Below are positions 42,180 to 54,557 of a DNA stretch of 64,000 nucleotides, piece after piece. Positions within the stretch are counted from its first letter, which is position 1. Every line of letters begins with the position of its first letter. The stretch is from Isochrysis galbana (taxonomy: Eukaryota; Haptophyta; Isochrysidales; Isochrysidaceae), in assembly GCA_018136815.1 (NCBI GenBank), contig CM030941.1, positions 3,020,984 to 3,084,983 on the forward strand, given 5' to 3'. The position numbers and the translations under genes were made by a program. The notes below the pieces were generated by a model, which saw only the letters and a program-made list of their open reading frames with translations, did not search any database and had not been told where the DNA came from.

Positions 42180-42300
42180 GACCAAAAGCGTTCAATCATC
42201 CCCATCGCCCATCCCTGCTAGCACCTTTTTCGTTGTTCGTTGTCACGTTGTCACCTGGAGGTTACTTGACTCAACTTGGCACTTCACACTTCAAATGTTG
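42180..42300. mobile_element. MITE with ACCAAAAGCG ends, partial copy
   Basis: It shares ACCAAAAGCGTTCAATCATC, CATCCCTGCTAGCACC and GGAGGTTACTTGACTCAACT with the left arm of the element at 34098. It differs by small insertions such as a doubled GTTGTTCGTTGTCACGTTGTC. No right arm follows, so it is half an element. Confidence 0.7.
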
Positions 42301-42883
42301 AAACGTTGAAACACACACGTGGTCTTACGCCATTCACTCGATTTGGGGCAGGGTCGATATCTCGTTGAAATCACGATCCACATGTCTCCCCTTCTCGCTC
42401 GCCGTGTCGTTGTCGTTGTCGTTACGTACGACAAGGCTAGGAATCAGTTAAACCAGTTAACCAGTTAACTATATTAATCACTATTAATCGGCAGTTCCAA
42501 AACCCCCTTTGATTAATCATCGAGTTTTTGGAAACTCTAACCCTAGTTAACTAGTTAATCACCGAGTTTTGAGCGCCCATTCAGTGTGTTGCGGGTAAAG
42601 GGTGTTGCTCATTTCCCTTTGTACATTTCCCCCGCCGTTAGGTCTTCCCGCGTGGCTCCCTCCCCGTCGCCACGCCTCGATGCCCCCTCCCCGCATCCCC
42701 GCACTGCATTTTCTCCCGCCATAAGGATTCTCCGCGTGACTCCCTCTCTGTTGTCACGCTCCGACGCCCCCTCCCTGCATCGCCCGTTAGGTTCGTCTAC
42801 CCTCCCCCTCCCCCTCCCCCTCCCCGCGGGGGTCTCCCCTCCTCTCTCCCCTCCCCGTCCAGAACGCTTGCCGCCTATCTTTT
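42301..42883. other. Intergenic, A/T-rich then C-rich, no gene
   Basis: The stretch at 42400-42560 has repeated GTTAACCAGTTAAC and TTAATCACCGAGTTTT blocks. The stretch at 42640-42860 is CCCTCC-rich. No gene is recognised. Confidence 0.4.
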
Positions 42884-42983
42884 NNNNNNNNNNNNNNNNN
42901 NNNNNNNNNNNNNNNNNNNNNNNNNNNNNNNNNNNNNNNNNNNNNNNNNNNNNNNNNNNNNNNNNNNNNNNNNNNNNNNNNNN
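42884..42983. other. Assembly gap (100 N)
   Basis: A run of exactly 100 unknown bases, again next to low-complexity DNA. Confidence 0.98.
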
Positions 42984-44352
42984 ATGAGGTAGATACAAAA
43001 CAACTACAGCCAACGGGAAAACGCGACGACGAAGAAGAGGGAGACTAATGATGATGAGCGGCAGCAGGTGCGAGGAAGTGAAGAAGAGAGAGAACCGAGA
43101 GGAGGGGAGGTAAATACATCTCATCAACAACCCTGTTTCTTAGTTTCTTAGAGGGTACAGGGTTTGAAGATGGTTGAGCAAGAGCGGGGTTGAAACGTTG
43201 AAACAGCCCTCCTTTGGCGCCGCTGTCTCCAGCGCTGTTGCAACCATTCCTCAAAAGGGCGAATTGGTGAAGCGCTTACACCCTTTTGTGGAGCAGTTGC
43301 AAGCAAGAGCCCTCCACAGCACTCCTCCAAGCCCGTTCTTTCAACCTTCCTGAAACCCCGCAAAAGACCGCTGGTATTCTCTTTTGTAGTAACTTGGTTG
43401 CAAGAGCGCGTTTGCCCTTTCTGAGAGGGGGAGATCGGAGAGATGCCGACGCGCCCGTGTCTCTCATGGATCATGGAGTATGGGAGTATCCTTGTTTCTA
43501 GCGCTTGATTGCACAACCTTGTCCTTGTCACGAGGACGAGGGGCGCAACCTTTTTTCATGCGTTTTATACATTATACACCTCCGCGAGCAGCCCGTCCGG
43601 GCAATTTTGCCGGGGCATATGCTGCGGATGGCTTATGCTTATGTAGTTTCCTCCATCGTGAAAGCGAAAGCACCCTCAACGCGTCGCTTCTCTAGCTCAC
43701 TGAGGGGACGGTCGGATAGCGTGTTGTCGAGAGCGGGCTCGTGTTGTGCTTGCTTGGGTGAGTACAGCCCAAACGTGGTATTTTCGAAATTCTCCTAGAA
43801 TACCGTCGTCCGAAAATTCAAGCACATAGGTGCGAGGCATCGTTCAACGCCGTTGACCCCGAGCGCAACAAATGTAGTGCTAGTCGGGAGGGAGTTAAGT
43901 CCGTCAGGTGCAGTGTGGGAGCAGGAGCAGGCGCGGCCCACGGAATCTATTACAACATGCTAGTGACATATGTGCACGTGCGACCTGTGTAGAGCAGAAG
44001 AACGGAGAGGATAGCGAAACGGAGGACAGGGCTTCTCGTTTTCTCGCCGTTGTGTGCTGTGTGGATGTCATGATGAGAAGGATGATTGCTTGTGTGCGTA
44101 GCAAGGTAGCTCCCCCCATGTGCCCTCACATACACTCACGACGACTCTTACTTTTCCTCCGCTCGTGGCCGTGGCCTTGCGACCGACCTCTGCCCTTCTC
44201 TTCCTTCTCTATCGTCTTCGTTCGCCCAGGACGCACGTGCGAGGTAAGGCACGACAGGTCAGACAGCGAGAAGTAGTGTAGCACGACGACTTGTCCTCAT
44301 TGACAACAGCGAGGACGGCTCACTCCCAAGCACCTGAAGTGCCGTGCCCGCT
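42984..44352. other. Intergenic, no gene recognised
   Basis: Frames of up to 127 codons occur on both strands without known motifs. Composition is less GC-rich than in the host genes. The right end is the 3' flank of the JmjC gene. Confidence 0.35.
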
Positions 44353-47300
44353 CTACCGGAAATGCCTTTGCATGGCCTTTGGCGATGGCAGCCACTCCTC
44401 GGCAATGGCTCGTTGAATACGTGCCCAACGTTGCATCTCGTGCAAGATCTCGCCCTCGCTCACGCATCGGTCCTCGTCCAAATCGAGGGCGCGTACCATT
44501 TGCGTTGGCCATCGCGCACGACCAACCACACGTTGGGGCGCTGGAGGCAGCTCTTCCTCTGAAACACAGCCATCGCCATCGACGTCTAATTGGCGAAAGC
44601 GAGCGGAGACCAGCGGCGGCAAAGCGGAAGGCAGCAGGCCGCCCAAGCGCATAGCGATGGACACCGTGCTCTTTGCGCCGAGCAAGGTGACATAGCTACT
44701 GTCAAAGCGGGTCCAGCAATCGTGGATATCCCACAAGCGTCGAAGCGAAGCCAGGTGATCAGACCAATGGGTTAGCGCCGGAGGCGTGCCAAACTGAATG
44801 CAACGAAAGACACGATGGCAAGAGAGAGGAGTGAGTCCACCTTGTCCCAGGCTTAGGGGCGTGGATTAGGGCAAGCTCACTTGAAAGGTCACCGAGACGG
44901 CGCACTCGTCCGAGGTGGTCATCGTCTCATGAATCGTTCCAGGCGGGAAGATAAGTGCCTCTCCGGGGCCGAGCTCGAAGGTGGCTTCGGGCGTCCATCC
45001 ACCTTCCTTACCATAGGCAGCGCCATCCTCATGCGTGTTGGCCGGGCGTAGCGGCGAGACGTCCTGAAGCGGCACACGGGATATGCGCCAGCGCTTCCTT
45101 CCTGCCAATTGCAAAGAGATGGTGGACTCACAGTGCCCGTCCACGTGCGCTTGGGCTCCCGCACCCCGTGATGACATCCACACTTCAGGGGACGATGCAA
45201 GCTCGGCCGCAGCTTCCGAGACTCCGGAGTCCATAAAGTAGAACTCTCCCACTGCCTCAAGTAGTTGGGTGAGGTAGGCGCGCTCTTGGGCGCTGACAGC
45301 TATTCCTCCGTTGCCAACTTCTGCAGCCATGGCCGCCGATTTCGCGTTCCCAAAGCCCGCTTCCTTAATTCCCCAGTAACGTGGACCAAGCTTTGGACCC
45401 TGAGGGTCGGGGCACCCACTCGGCTGCGCAGGAGCTGAGTGAGCTGTCGCCATCGTACTGCGCAAGTCGCCCCCCTGTCATGGGGGGGGGGGGGAGGGGG
45501 AGGGGTTCAGACATGTGCTACTCAAGCGTCGTCCGAGAGCCGGATCTTGACAAAGGGCTCCCGTCCGGAGTCAGGCGTGCCTGAACGTAGTGATGGATGA
45601 TAGACGCGTCTGGAAATCTTCTTGAGAATTCCTCGCATGTCCAATTGCCCATCGCGAAGCCGTCGGATCGCGACAGTGCGTCGGACACGACGAATGGTGT
45701 CCCGTCACCCACCAAAGCCTCAAATACCAGTGTCTGAACCGCCTCAAGCCGTTCGACCGCGATGGCCCCCCTCTCCGCCATGTCACGCTCCCTCTTACCG
45801 GCCCTAGCGCTACGCCTTCGGGCCTGCTGCGCCTCCTGCAACGCCGTCGCATGGGCATCGGCGGCCTCTCGCAGCTTCGACAGACATTTGGCTTTGAGCT
45901 CCGCACTCGGCAGCTCATACGCGTCCGCCAGCCCCGGCCAATCATATGAGTCCTCTATACCGATGGACAACAAGTCGTGCCCTGAAGCTCGCCAGATCTC
46001 GTCCACCTGGAGCACGCCATCGCCGTCTGCGTCAAGCTTGCCGAACCACATTGGGCCTAGTGCACCCACTGGGCGACAGATCTCGCACGTCACTGTGGTC
46101 CTGTCGGTCCTGCCGCCAAATAGGCCTGGAGCGCCGTCCGCGGCGGCGTCTCTACCCCTGCGAGACTCCCACCACGTGCCAAAGGCGTGCGCATCGGCTG
46201 GTACACCCCTATCCTTTGCCCCGAGTACCATCTCAATCAGCTGCTCTCGGACCTGATCGAGTGTGGGGTACCCAAGTGGCACAACGCCACGGCCCGAGTA
46301 CCACCACAAAGGCAGCATCAGCTGTAGTGGCAGGGGGTCGCTTGTAGGCGCACCAAGGCACGCCGTGGGGTCATACTCGATGTCGCGCTCCCATAGGAAG
46401 GAGACGGCAATCGAGAGCCCCCGTTCCTCAGAGCTCACTTGGTGAGCGTAGCCCCACGGAATGTACACACAGTCCCCAGCGCGTTGAATCGCCTCTCGCA
46501 TGGTGAGTTTGCCGAGAGACGACGCCAGCTCGGCGGTGAGGTAGGCCGGGTCAAGATCCACGTAGTCAGACGAGGAGAAACGGGGCCGGTCTCCCTCCAC
46601 CCCGTCGAGGGCGCCGAGAGCCCACGGCATCCGCTGCACCTCCTCTTGACGCGTGTCCAGAAAAAGCCAGCGCTTCTCGCCGCGGAGCAGGCAGTTGACA
46701 ATTTGCGTCTGGTCATAGTGCACCTGGGAGGCGGTCGGGCGGTGGGCGACCCATAGGCCGTACTCGTCGAGTGGTGTTGCCCACTCGATAGCTTGGCGTG
46801 GTCCGTCGACGGGCGCGGCCAAGCGGGCCTCTGCAGTGCGCCGGTTGGAGCCGCAGAGTAGGAACGGCGGCAGCTCAAGGTCGGCGGCCATCGGGTGAGG
46901 AACATTGGAGACCGCATACACGTCCTCGCCGGCCGCGCTCCTCTCGATGAGCTCGGCGAGCCCCATTCCTCCCCGCTGCGAGCCTGCCTGCCTGTCCTCG
47001 CGAGCGCGCTCGGTACGCACCGTGAGGTTGCCGAAGCGCCCAACTAGCTCGGCAGTGTTCCAGCGCACGGCCGCCGGCATCGAGGCCGCCGCACCGCGCA
47101 GCATCAGTGGCCTCCATCCCTGGACATTGACCGTCCAGAATTCGCGCGCCGTCGGGATATGCCTCACCTCATCAATCGGGCCGAGCACGCCCCACATGCC
47201 GAGGGCCACGCGACTGGCAGGAGATGGGCGGCGGGCGAGGCTGGTAGATGCCGCCGCGAGAATGGCCACACCCACACCCATGAGCGCGGCGCGCTCCCAC

Positions 47301-47356
47301 CCACATCGGCTCAGCACACCGCCTGAGCCAGAGGACCGCACTGCGCTGCTCGGCAT
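44353..47356 (-). CDS. Tandem JmjC (cupin_8-type) oxygenase with EF-hands, three exons
   Basis: The product is a likely Fe(II)/2-oxoglutarate dioxygenase. Inferred exons: 47356-45522, 45457-44881 and 44793-44353, giving about 950 residues. The 87-nt second intron is firm (CAA|GTGAGC to CATTCAG|TTT, phase 0). The first (64 nt, GA|GTAGCA to GCGCAG|TAC) is tentative. A hydrophobic segment near residue 30 (AALMGVGVAILAAASTSLA) suggests a signal anchor. JmjC 1 has HYD (213-215) and a distal His (305, GYAHQV). JmjC 2 has HVD (716-718) and a distal His (788, GTIHE). Both metal triads are complete. EF-hand loops: DADGDGVLQVDE (442), DVDGDGCVSEEE (874) and DLDEDRCVSEGE (908). Calcium control of a secretory-pathway hydroxylase or demethylase-like enzyme is inference; the substrate is unknown. 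Read without splicing it would look like three ORFs. Confidence 0.75.
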
Positions 47357-47429
47357 AAGGAGCACTCGCCACGAGCGTGTGGCTGTGTGGAAGAGGAGGG
47401 GCGGCGAAGAAAAGAGGAGAGCGCTCACT

Positions 47430-47765
47430 GCAGTACCGCTCGAGCGCCCCCCTCCCCAACCTCCCCCCCCCCCCCCGCCCCCCGCTCCCCCCACGCCACT
47501 CCCCAACCCCCCGGCAAACTCCCCCCCTCCCCCCCCCCTTCCGACCGGGCGGGCCTTTCCACTCGCGCTGTGGGCTCCCGCCGTCCGGCGTGGGCGCGGA
47601 GAGGAGGAGGGGCTGCAAGGCGGCAAAGCTTCCGCCGGCCCGACCGCCGGCAGCGGAAAGGGACAGCGGGGGGGGGGGGGGGGGAAGGGGAAGCCGTCTC
47701 TAATCATCTAATCATGGGACCCCCCCCCCGCCCCCCCGCCCCCCCCCCGCCCCCGCCCCCCTCCT
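47430..47765. repeat. Poly-C/poly-G low-complexity tracts upstream of the JmjC gene
   Basis: C runs at 47461-47540 and 47711-47760 and a G run at 47668-47682. Open frames extend through them on both strands but translate only to Pro or Gly runs. Confidence 0.8.
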
Positions 47766-48717
47766 GGTGGCCTCCCTGCTCTCCGCCACATCTCAAGCAA
47801 AATACGTTAATAATAAGAGTTGGTGAATGAATCCTCGAGTTAGGCCCGAGGGGCCTTCGCCACCCCCCACCCCGAGAAAAAAAAACCCACGGGAGAGAAA
47901 TTTGCTGTCTAGGTCGAGGTCTTGTGGCGTGCCCGTCCTTATGCTTACTTTACGTGCTTTCTGAGACTCGGCGTCAGAGTTTTATGGTTGTGTTAGTATA
48001 ACCTTAGTGCTGCGGGACCGTAGCCCTTCGACGGCAACGGAGCCCCTCCCCCGCGAATGGGGTGTGTGCGCGGTTGTCGCATGGCTCGTCCGGTGTATTC
48101 ATGTGGCTAGGGATGCTAGCTGACAAGATGTCCTAGGACGCTATGAGCTATGGCTATGGGTTCTAACGTGTAACGTTGTACCCCCGCCGAGAGGTGAGAG
48201 GTCACCGCAATCTCCATGACACCAGGGCGCGCGTCGACGCTCGACGCTCAAGGGTGCAACACATCATCGAATTCGATGAAACTCTTTCCTTTGAATTTGT
48301 GGCTGCCGAGTGCGCCACGCGTTCCCACAACTGGTGGGACCGGGACAATATGGTCAGTCTACACAAATTCTTCAGTGGTGGCCAGTGGCCAGTGCCAAAT
48401 CCGCAAGCATTTCCCAATTCAATGGTGGGAAGGACACTTTACGAATCACTCCAAGCACCCCTCAACTCTTACTTCTAGGGCTGTGGGGGTCGTGTGACGA
48501 AAGCAACGGCCATCCGCTCTGCACCACGGCGCCGGGCAGGACGATAAAAAAATTTGAATTAGATTCGGGCTCAGGCTACTGGCTACTACCGCTAGCTATA
48601 AATGACCACGCACTCACGGTACCGACTCACGCCATCGCCTATACCCCAGAACACTAACTCCCTTTACACTACCCCCTCCATACCTTTGTCTTTGGTCTTT
48701 GGTATCGGTGATCAATA
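47766..48717. other. Intergenic, no gene recognised
   Basis: A plus frame at 48176-48478 has no known motif. The stretch at 48565-48605 (GGCTACTACCGCTAGCTA) resembles the flank of the B repeat at 62253, so B copies may sit in a shared host repeat. Confidence 0.35.
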
Positions 48718-49280
48718 ACTAAGTTTATACTTAGTTCTTAGTTCCCCATGGGGGGCAACCTACTTTTATAAGTGGGGGTCAATGGGGGCCTCGCGCCCCC
48801 CTCTCTCCATTGCGGACACCCCCCGGGGTGGGCCCGTAAATTCAACCCCAGCCCCTGCCCTCTGGCAGGGGCAGGGCACTCATCAATACAGCCCAGACCC
48901 CTAGTGGGCGCGGGCCGCGAGCCGCACTCCCAGGCCCGCATGGGCCTGCTCTCGTACTGACTCCCCCCCCCATCCCTGGTCGCCAGGCAGACAGGGGCCT
49001 CAGGGCGGCACCCAAGGCCAGCGAGGCGAGCGAGGGAGAGGCAGGGGGGGCCAGGGGCTGAGCCCCAGCCTCCACTGCCCCCTGAGCTGCCCTTGCTGGC
49101 CCTCTGGGCGCCCCTGAAGGACCTCTGAGAGCAGGCCATGGCGCGCCGCATGGCGACGCGCCGCAGGGACCGGGGCGGAAGAGAATGGAACGAGGGAGAG
49201 GGGGGGATATGCACCCCCCCCGATGGAGTGTGGTGAGAAACGAGCCCCGTTTGCGTTAGCAAACGGGCGAAGGGGGGCGG
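48718..49280 (-). repeat. Repeat family B, subfamily B3
   Basis: The terminal hairpin ACTAAGT-TTAT-ACTTAGT is perfect at 48718-48735. The body shares the GCCAGCGAGGCGAGCGAGGG and CTGCCCCCTGAGCTG blocks with other copies. The 5' end has its own hairpin CCCGTTTGC-GTTA-GCAAACGGG at about 49244-49265 in place of the B1 and B2 stems. Confidence 0.75.
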
Positions 49281-49684
49281 CTGGCGACAGGAGAGGCGAG
49301 AAGAAGGGAGTGGCTCAAGACGTCCCTGTGGCAGGTATCGGGGGGCGCAGACATTTATTTCTTCGAGGACCGCTCGCGGCGCGAGCTGTAAGGGCCGTTC
49401 TCCTTTTTTGACGAGAGGTTCCTCCCCCCCCCCCCGGTGCTTTTTCCCGGAGAGTCGGCCGGCGTCGACCGGACCGCCTCAATGGGTTTTCCCTCATTTT
49501 AACTTGTGGGGAGTTAGAATGGGAGCCGGGGGCCTGCGAGGGGGGAGATGTGGAAGGGTGCATAGGAGTATGTATCTGTGACAACAGCACGCGCCAAGGT
49601 GTACGGGCAGGTGCGCTGAGGGCTGTCGTGTTAGTACCGGGCTAGTGAGAGTAGTGGTACTAATGCTCAGATAGATTATTATTA
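49281..49684. other. Intergenic between two B repeats
   Basis: No gene seen. There is a C run at 49426-49436. It separates a B3 copy from a truncated B1-type copy. Confidence 0.4.
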
Positions 49685-49855
49685 TAGTTCCCCATGGGGG
49701 GGCACGAGCCCCCCTCTCTCTCCACTCCTCCCCTGCCATGGGGGAGGAACCACCCACTCTCCTGGCACCTGGCACGCCTGATGGCTTGCCAGGAGCACAC
49801 AGCCCTGCTGACCCATTCCTCTCCCCACAGGACCGCCTGACTCGCCCGGGGGTCG
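49685..49855 (-). repeat. Repeat family B, truncated copy
   Basis: The block from CCCCATGGGGGGGCACGAGC through GCCATGGGGGAGGAACCACC to CGCCTGACTCGCCCGG matches the 3' part of the B1 copies. The terminal hairpin is replaced by ATTATTATTATAG. Confidence 0.7.
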
Positions 49856-49959
49856 GTCCGGAGTGGTGTGATTTTGAGCACCTTGCACCTTCTAGAACCC
49901 AAAGGGTAAGATTATAAAGAGCCTAAGAGAAATGGGGCAGATCCAAGAAGCTTGTGCCT

Positions 49960-50084
49960 CTACTCTAGAGTAGACTAGAGTACTCTAGTACTCTAGTGAA
50001 AGGGAAAGAGAAAGGGGGAGAGAGAGAAAGAGAAGATAGCCGCGGCGGCGAGGAGCGCGCGGCGGCCGTCGGCGTCCGCTCGTG
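49960..50084 (+). promoter_or_regulatory. Presumed leader of the ANKFY1-like gene
   Basis: TACTCTAGAGTAGACTAGAG and related CTAG palindromes at 49963-50000 are followed by a GA-rich leader and a GC-rich stretch to the ATG. The promoter role is inferred from position only. Confidence 0.3.
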
Positions 50085-53000
50085 ATGAGCAACCCGTTCG
50101 GTGAGGACGACGAGTCGATCGAGCCGCTTCCGCCGGCGCTGCTTCTCGGTCCTAATCCATTCTCCTTCGGCTCGCCCGACGACTCGCCCGCCCACCACTC
50201 GCCGTCAACCCCCACGCCCTGCGACTCCCTTCAGCCGACGCCGGAGCCAGAGTGGCTCAGAGATGCTGCCACCCTCCTCGGCTCTGAGGGGCGCGAGAGG
50301 CGCTCGGCTGGCACGGCGTCCCCGCCCACCGCACAGCCTTTGATCAATCCCTTTGCTCCGGAGCGCCCGTCCGTGTCCGCTGAGCCGACCTCCTCGCCGG
50401 CCAGGATGCCGTTGTCAACGCTGTCGGTCGCTGCGTGGATGGTTGAGCCCACTGATGATGGCCTCCCGCTCAGCACGGCGCTCGTTCCCGCGGATTCCGG
50501 CGTCTACGAGAACGGGGACGCACCGTGCAACCCCTTCGGCGGCAGTCCGGACTCGGACAACGAGCCTGCTGCGATCGACGGGGAGCCCGAAACTGAGCCT
50601 GAGCTCGAGGCAATGCTCGCCCTGCCGGCGCCGCCCGCCCCACCCCTGCGGCGAGCTGCGAGCCGCGTGCATGTCGACGAGGAGACCTACGGCGCCGACC
50701 TGTGTCATGGAATGCTGGCTCTGCTTGAGTCGGGCCGCCACGCCGATCTGCAGTTTGTCGCGGGCGGCGCGACTCTAAATGCCCATCGTGTGCTGCTTGA
50801 GGCAAGGTGCGGCCGGTCGATTGTGGATGCCATAGACAGCGGCGCGCTCGGTCCGCCGCTACTACCCCCCCACTCCACGGCGAATGGTGGTGAGGGCGAG
50901 CCACTCGCATCGCGTTTCTCCCTCACCATTGGCAGCGCTTCGTCCTTGCGTGTACTGCTCCGGTATGTGTATACTGAGCGATTTACATCAGTTGGAGCTT
51001 CATTGGAGGTGATCCGGCTGTGCAATGAGCTAGACAGCGCAGGTGGCGTGCCAGCTCTGCGTCGGCTCTCGCAGCTCGCCCAGCACGATCTCGCCACGTC
51101 GCTGTCGATCGACGAGGTGGTCCAGACGACACACGCCGCGGCCTCGCTCCGCGCGATCCCACTCTTCCGCTTCTGCCTCGGCTACATGTGCACAAACTAT
51201 GAAAAGGTTGTGCCCGACGAGCGGGACCGAACTAGCGCACCAGCTGTGCAGGCGCTCAGCACAGCGGCAGCGGCACAGCTCTTCGCTGTGCGAACAGCGG
51301 CGCCTCTTCAGGACGCCATTGCGCACGGGCGGGTGGACGCAGCACAGTGGCTGCTCTGGGCTGATGCCAAGGAGTGGATGCTCGATGGTCAGCCCTTTCA
51401 GCCAGCGGAGCTGCTTGGCTCTCGAGATGTGGCTGGCCGAACGGCCCTAGAAGCAGGTGCGCCTCTGACGCCTGAGTCTGCACCCCGTCTGCCCGCGTGT
51501 GGCGATGGTCAAGCCGGAGTTCACGGTGCTTCCTCCCTCGCCAGCGGCATTGCCGCGGACTAGTTCTTGGCACCACCAGCCGCTGGAGGGTTGTACTGCT
51601 TGTGAGCACCATTGCTCACCTTGGTGCCACCATGCCCCGTAGCTCTGGATTGCGACGACATGTCAATCGCCACTCTCCTCCTCGACGCTGGCGCTGACCC
51701 GTCGGCGAGCTCCGCCTCTGGCACGGGAACGCTCCTACACGCCGTTTGCGAAAAGGCCGCTCGAGCTCCGACGGAGGAGGGAAGCGGACGAGAGGGCCAT
51801 CTGAGTTTGTGCTACAAACAAGCGGAGCTCCTGCTGCATTACGGAGCCTCCGCGTCGGCCGCCAACTCCAGTGGCCAGGCGGCGGTGGACGTGGCCGTAT
51901 GGAGTGGTGATGCGAAACTAATCCGGTTGCTTCTGTCGCACGGCGGCCGTTCCACTCTATCCACCGGCGAGGGTGGCTCTCTGCTGCACGCTGCGGCTGC
52001 AGCGCGACGGTCTGACGTCCTTGAGACGGCACTCCCATTGCTTGACGAACTCGGTATCGAGATTGACGGTCCGGATGCTCTGGGCCAAACGGCTCTCCAC
52101 GTCGCCGTGGCTGCCGCCGATGCCTCGCTAGTTGTGCCCTTGCTCCGGGCCCGAGCAACTCTTGACGTCACAGAAGGTGGCGGCGCCACCGCGCTGCAGA
52201 TGGCTGTTGAGGCAAGAGATCTTCGGTGCGTCTCTGCGTTGCTACAGGTGACAACCCCCGCCCTCTCCCATGTCGGAGTAGCCAGCATGCCCCTGGGTTC
52301 TTGCGCCTCATCCCTCGGCCACCTCTCATTTGAGGCCTCGCCGGGTCGCGATGCATCAGGTGGGCGCGAACGTCAATGTGATGAGTGGGGACGGCGTGCC
52401 GCTTCTAGTCCTAGCCGCCGAGCGCTCGGTTTCAGTCGCTATGTCGCTCATTCAGGCATCGGCCTCAGTCAACGTGGTTGATCCTACTGGAAGATCGCCG
52501 CTTGATGTGGCAGTCGCACAGGGCGAGAGCGAGCTCGCAGAGCTGCTGCTACTGAGAGGCGCCAAGCCGACGAGGAACCAGGTGACGACGCCCAGCCCTC
52601 GGCCTCTCGCTGCGGCCCCTCCGACCATGCCACGCGGTATTGCAACCACATCGCGATATCGCCCTCCTTCGCGGCTTCCTGGAGGATTTGAACCCGCGCT
52701 CGAGAGTGTCTGTCCACTTGCACATAGGCCAGGTTCAATCTGGAGGGTGTGCTTGACCTGTCCCCGGTTGTCGCCGCAGGACACCGACGGCAACACGATC
52801 CTTCACACGGCCGTACTGCAGCAGAGCGAACAGCTCGTCTCTCTTCTCGTTAAGCACAAGGCGGAGCTTTCCGATCAGAACCGGCGCGGCTGCACGCCGC
52901 TCCTCCTTGCAGCCGAGTCAGGTCAGCCGAAGATTGCCCAGACACTGCTGCAGGCGGGCGCTGGACTTCATCTGTGTGACGCGGCCAACCGCTCGGCGCT

Positions 53001-54243
53001 TGAGCTCGCTCTGCACAACAATCACTTGGAGACTCTACAAGTTTTACTTGAGCAGCCCAACGTTGACATCAACGGCATCACGCTTCGCGGTTCCTCCCTA
53101 CTGCACGAGGCCGCCGAGTCCGGTGACGAGCACAAGGTTAACTTTCTCCTGTCTCACGGCGCCCACGTGGATGTCCTCAACCCAAACGCAGAGACGCCGC
53201 TGCATTGGGCGTGTTCCCTCGGCCATGTGAACGTTGTGCGCTGCTTGACGCAGCATGGTGCCGACGCTCTCCTGCACGAGCGTGTCCAGGGCCTTACTCC
53301 AATCCACGCCGCTTGTGGCCCCCGTGGCCAGCCGGCGGTCATCGCGCTCCTCATCCAGCGGTGCGAGCTCATGCGTTGGAACGGCCTTCCCGCCGGCTGC
53401 AACGTGCTCGATTTCGCGCGCAATACGCCGTTGCACACTTGCGTGCGCCAATCGCCCCACGCAGCAAAGGGCATCCCGTTGCTGCTCGAACATGGCGCCG
53501 ACCCCGCCGCGAGAAACCTAGATGGGCAAACGGTGCTGCACCTGCTGGCGGAGCGTGCCGTACGCACGCAACAGGAACGCGCGGGCATCGGAGAGTCAAC
53601 GGAACGCCCGATTGGCGCCACAGAAGCCGGGGACGGCGTGGAGGATGTTGCGCCCCGCGCCCCGCCCGAGCTTCCCATAGACCGCCTACTGGCCATGCTC
53701 TCCGACTTGCCATTGGCGCTCGATGCACAAGAGACAGAGACTGGCAACACCGCTCTCCACATTGCTGCCTTTGGAGGGTCGATCGAGATCGCGACTTTCC
53801 TCGTAGGCTTGGGCGCGTCAGTCGCATTGCCGAACAAGGACGGATTTACCCCCCTTGACTCGATGCAGCCCAGTGGCATCGACGGGAAATCGATCGCTGA
53901 GATGCTCCTCTCCCGAATCGATCGGCCGCCCTCGTGGGTACCAGACCGGCTGGTATCCGCCTGCCAATTGTGCAAACTGCCCTTCATCCTCGCCCAGCCC
54001 CAGCGCAACATGGGCAATATTTCGCAACAGTTCATGGCGCGCTCTCAATCGAACAACGTTCGTAAGCATCACTGTAGACATTGCGGTCGCTGTGTGTGTG
54101 CTACATGCTCGCCACGGCGCGCTCCGATTGCCAAGTTTGGGTCAGCATCCGAGGAGCGAGTCTGCCTCCAGTGCGAAAAGTTGCTGAGTGGGGTTGTCCG
54201 CGCCGACTCGCGCCGATCTGGCAACGCCGTTGCCTTTCTCTAG
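50085..54243 (+). CDS. ANKFY1: ANKFY1 / Rabankyrin-5 homologue (BTB, ankyrin repeats, FYVE), four exons
   Basis: An early-endosome protein that binds PI(3)P through FYVE. Exons: 50085-51456 (donor G|GTGCGC), 51643-52247 (CAG|GTGACA), 52360-52581 (CAG|GTGACG) and 52780-54243. All phases agree, giving 1220 residues; from memory the human protein is close to 1170. Four NPF motifs lie in the first 150 residues, the first as NPFGEDD; in animals Rabankyrin-5 binds EHD1 through an NPF motif. The BTB/POZ domain starts near 215 (HADLQFVAGGATLNAHRVLL). Many ankyrin repeats follow from about 440. The FYVE finger near 1115-1215 has WVPD, CQLC, RKHHCRHCGRC, CATC and RVCLQC. About 30 extra residues sit between CQLC and RKHHCR. 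Each exon join restores an ankyrin repeat (for example TALEA|ALDCDDMSIATLLL). The domain order is the same as in animals. Confidence 0.9.
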
Positions 54244-54557
54244 CATAGGCAAGCTGGCCTGGCTCCGCACTGTTGGATTCGTGCGCGATGCTCGTCATAA
54301 TTCCTTCATGTGCCTGTCACCAATTTGTGGACGCCACAATATCAGCCACAGGGGTCCGCTGCGTTGGGCGCCGTTGCTGATGACGTTGTGATTGATGATT
54401 GTGCGGTATTCGGGGCGCTTGGCGACAAGCCGATTTTCGCTCTGTGCGTGGTTCACTCGATGGCTGTTCACGGCGCTGCCGCACTCCCGTAAGAATGCGT
54501 GGAGGTAGAGTTTGTAACCATGACTACGAGCCATGATCATTCATGCTATCTTGGTCA
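54244..54557. other. 3' flank of the ANKFY1-like gene
   Basis: No gene seen. It ends at the terminal hairpin of a B2 repeat. Confidence 0.5.

Noticed and set aside
46905..47711. Plus-strand ORF of 268 codons opposite the JmjC gene
   Set aside because: It is a shadow of the GC-rich minus-strand coding frame. The minus frame has HxD motifs and family similarity.
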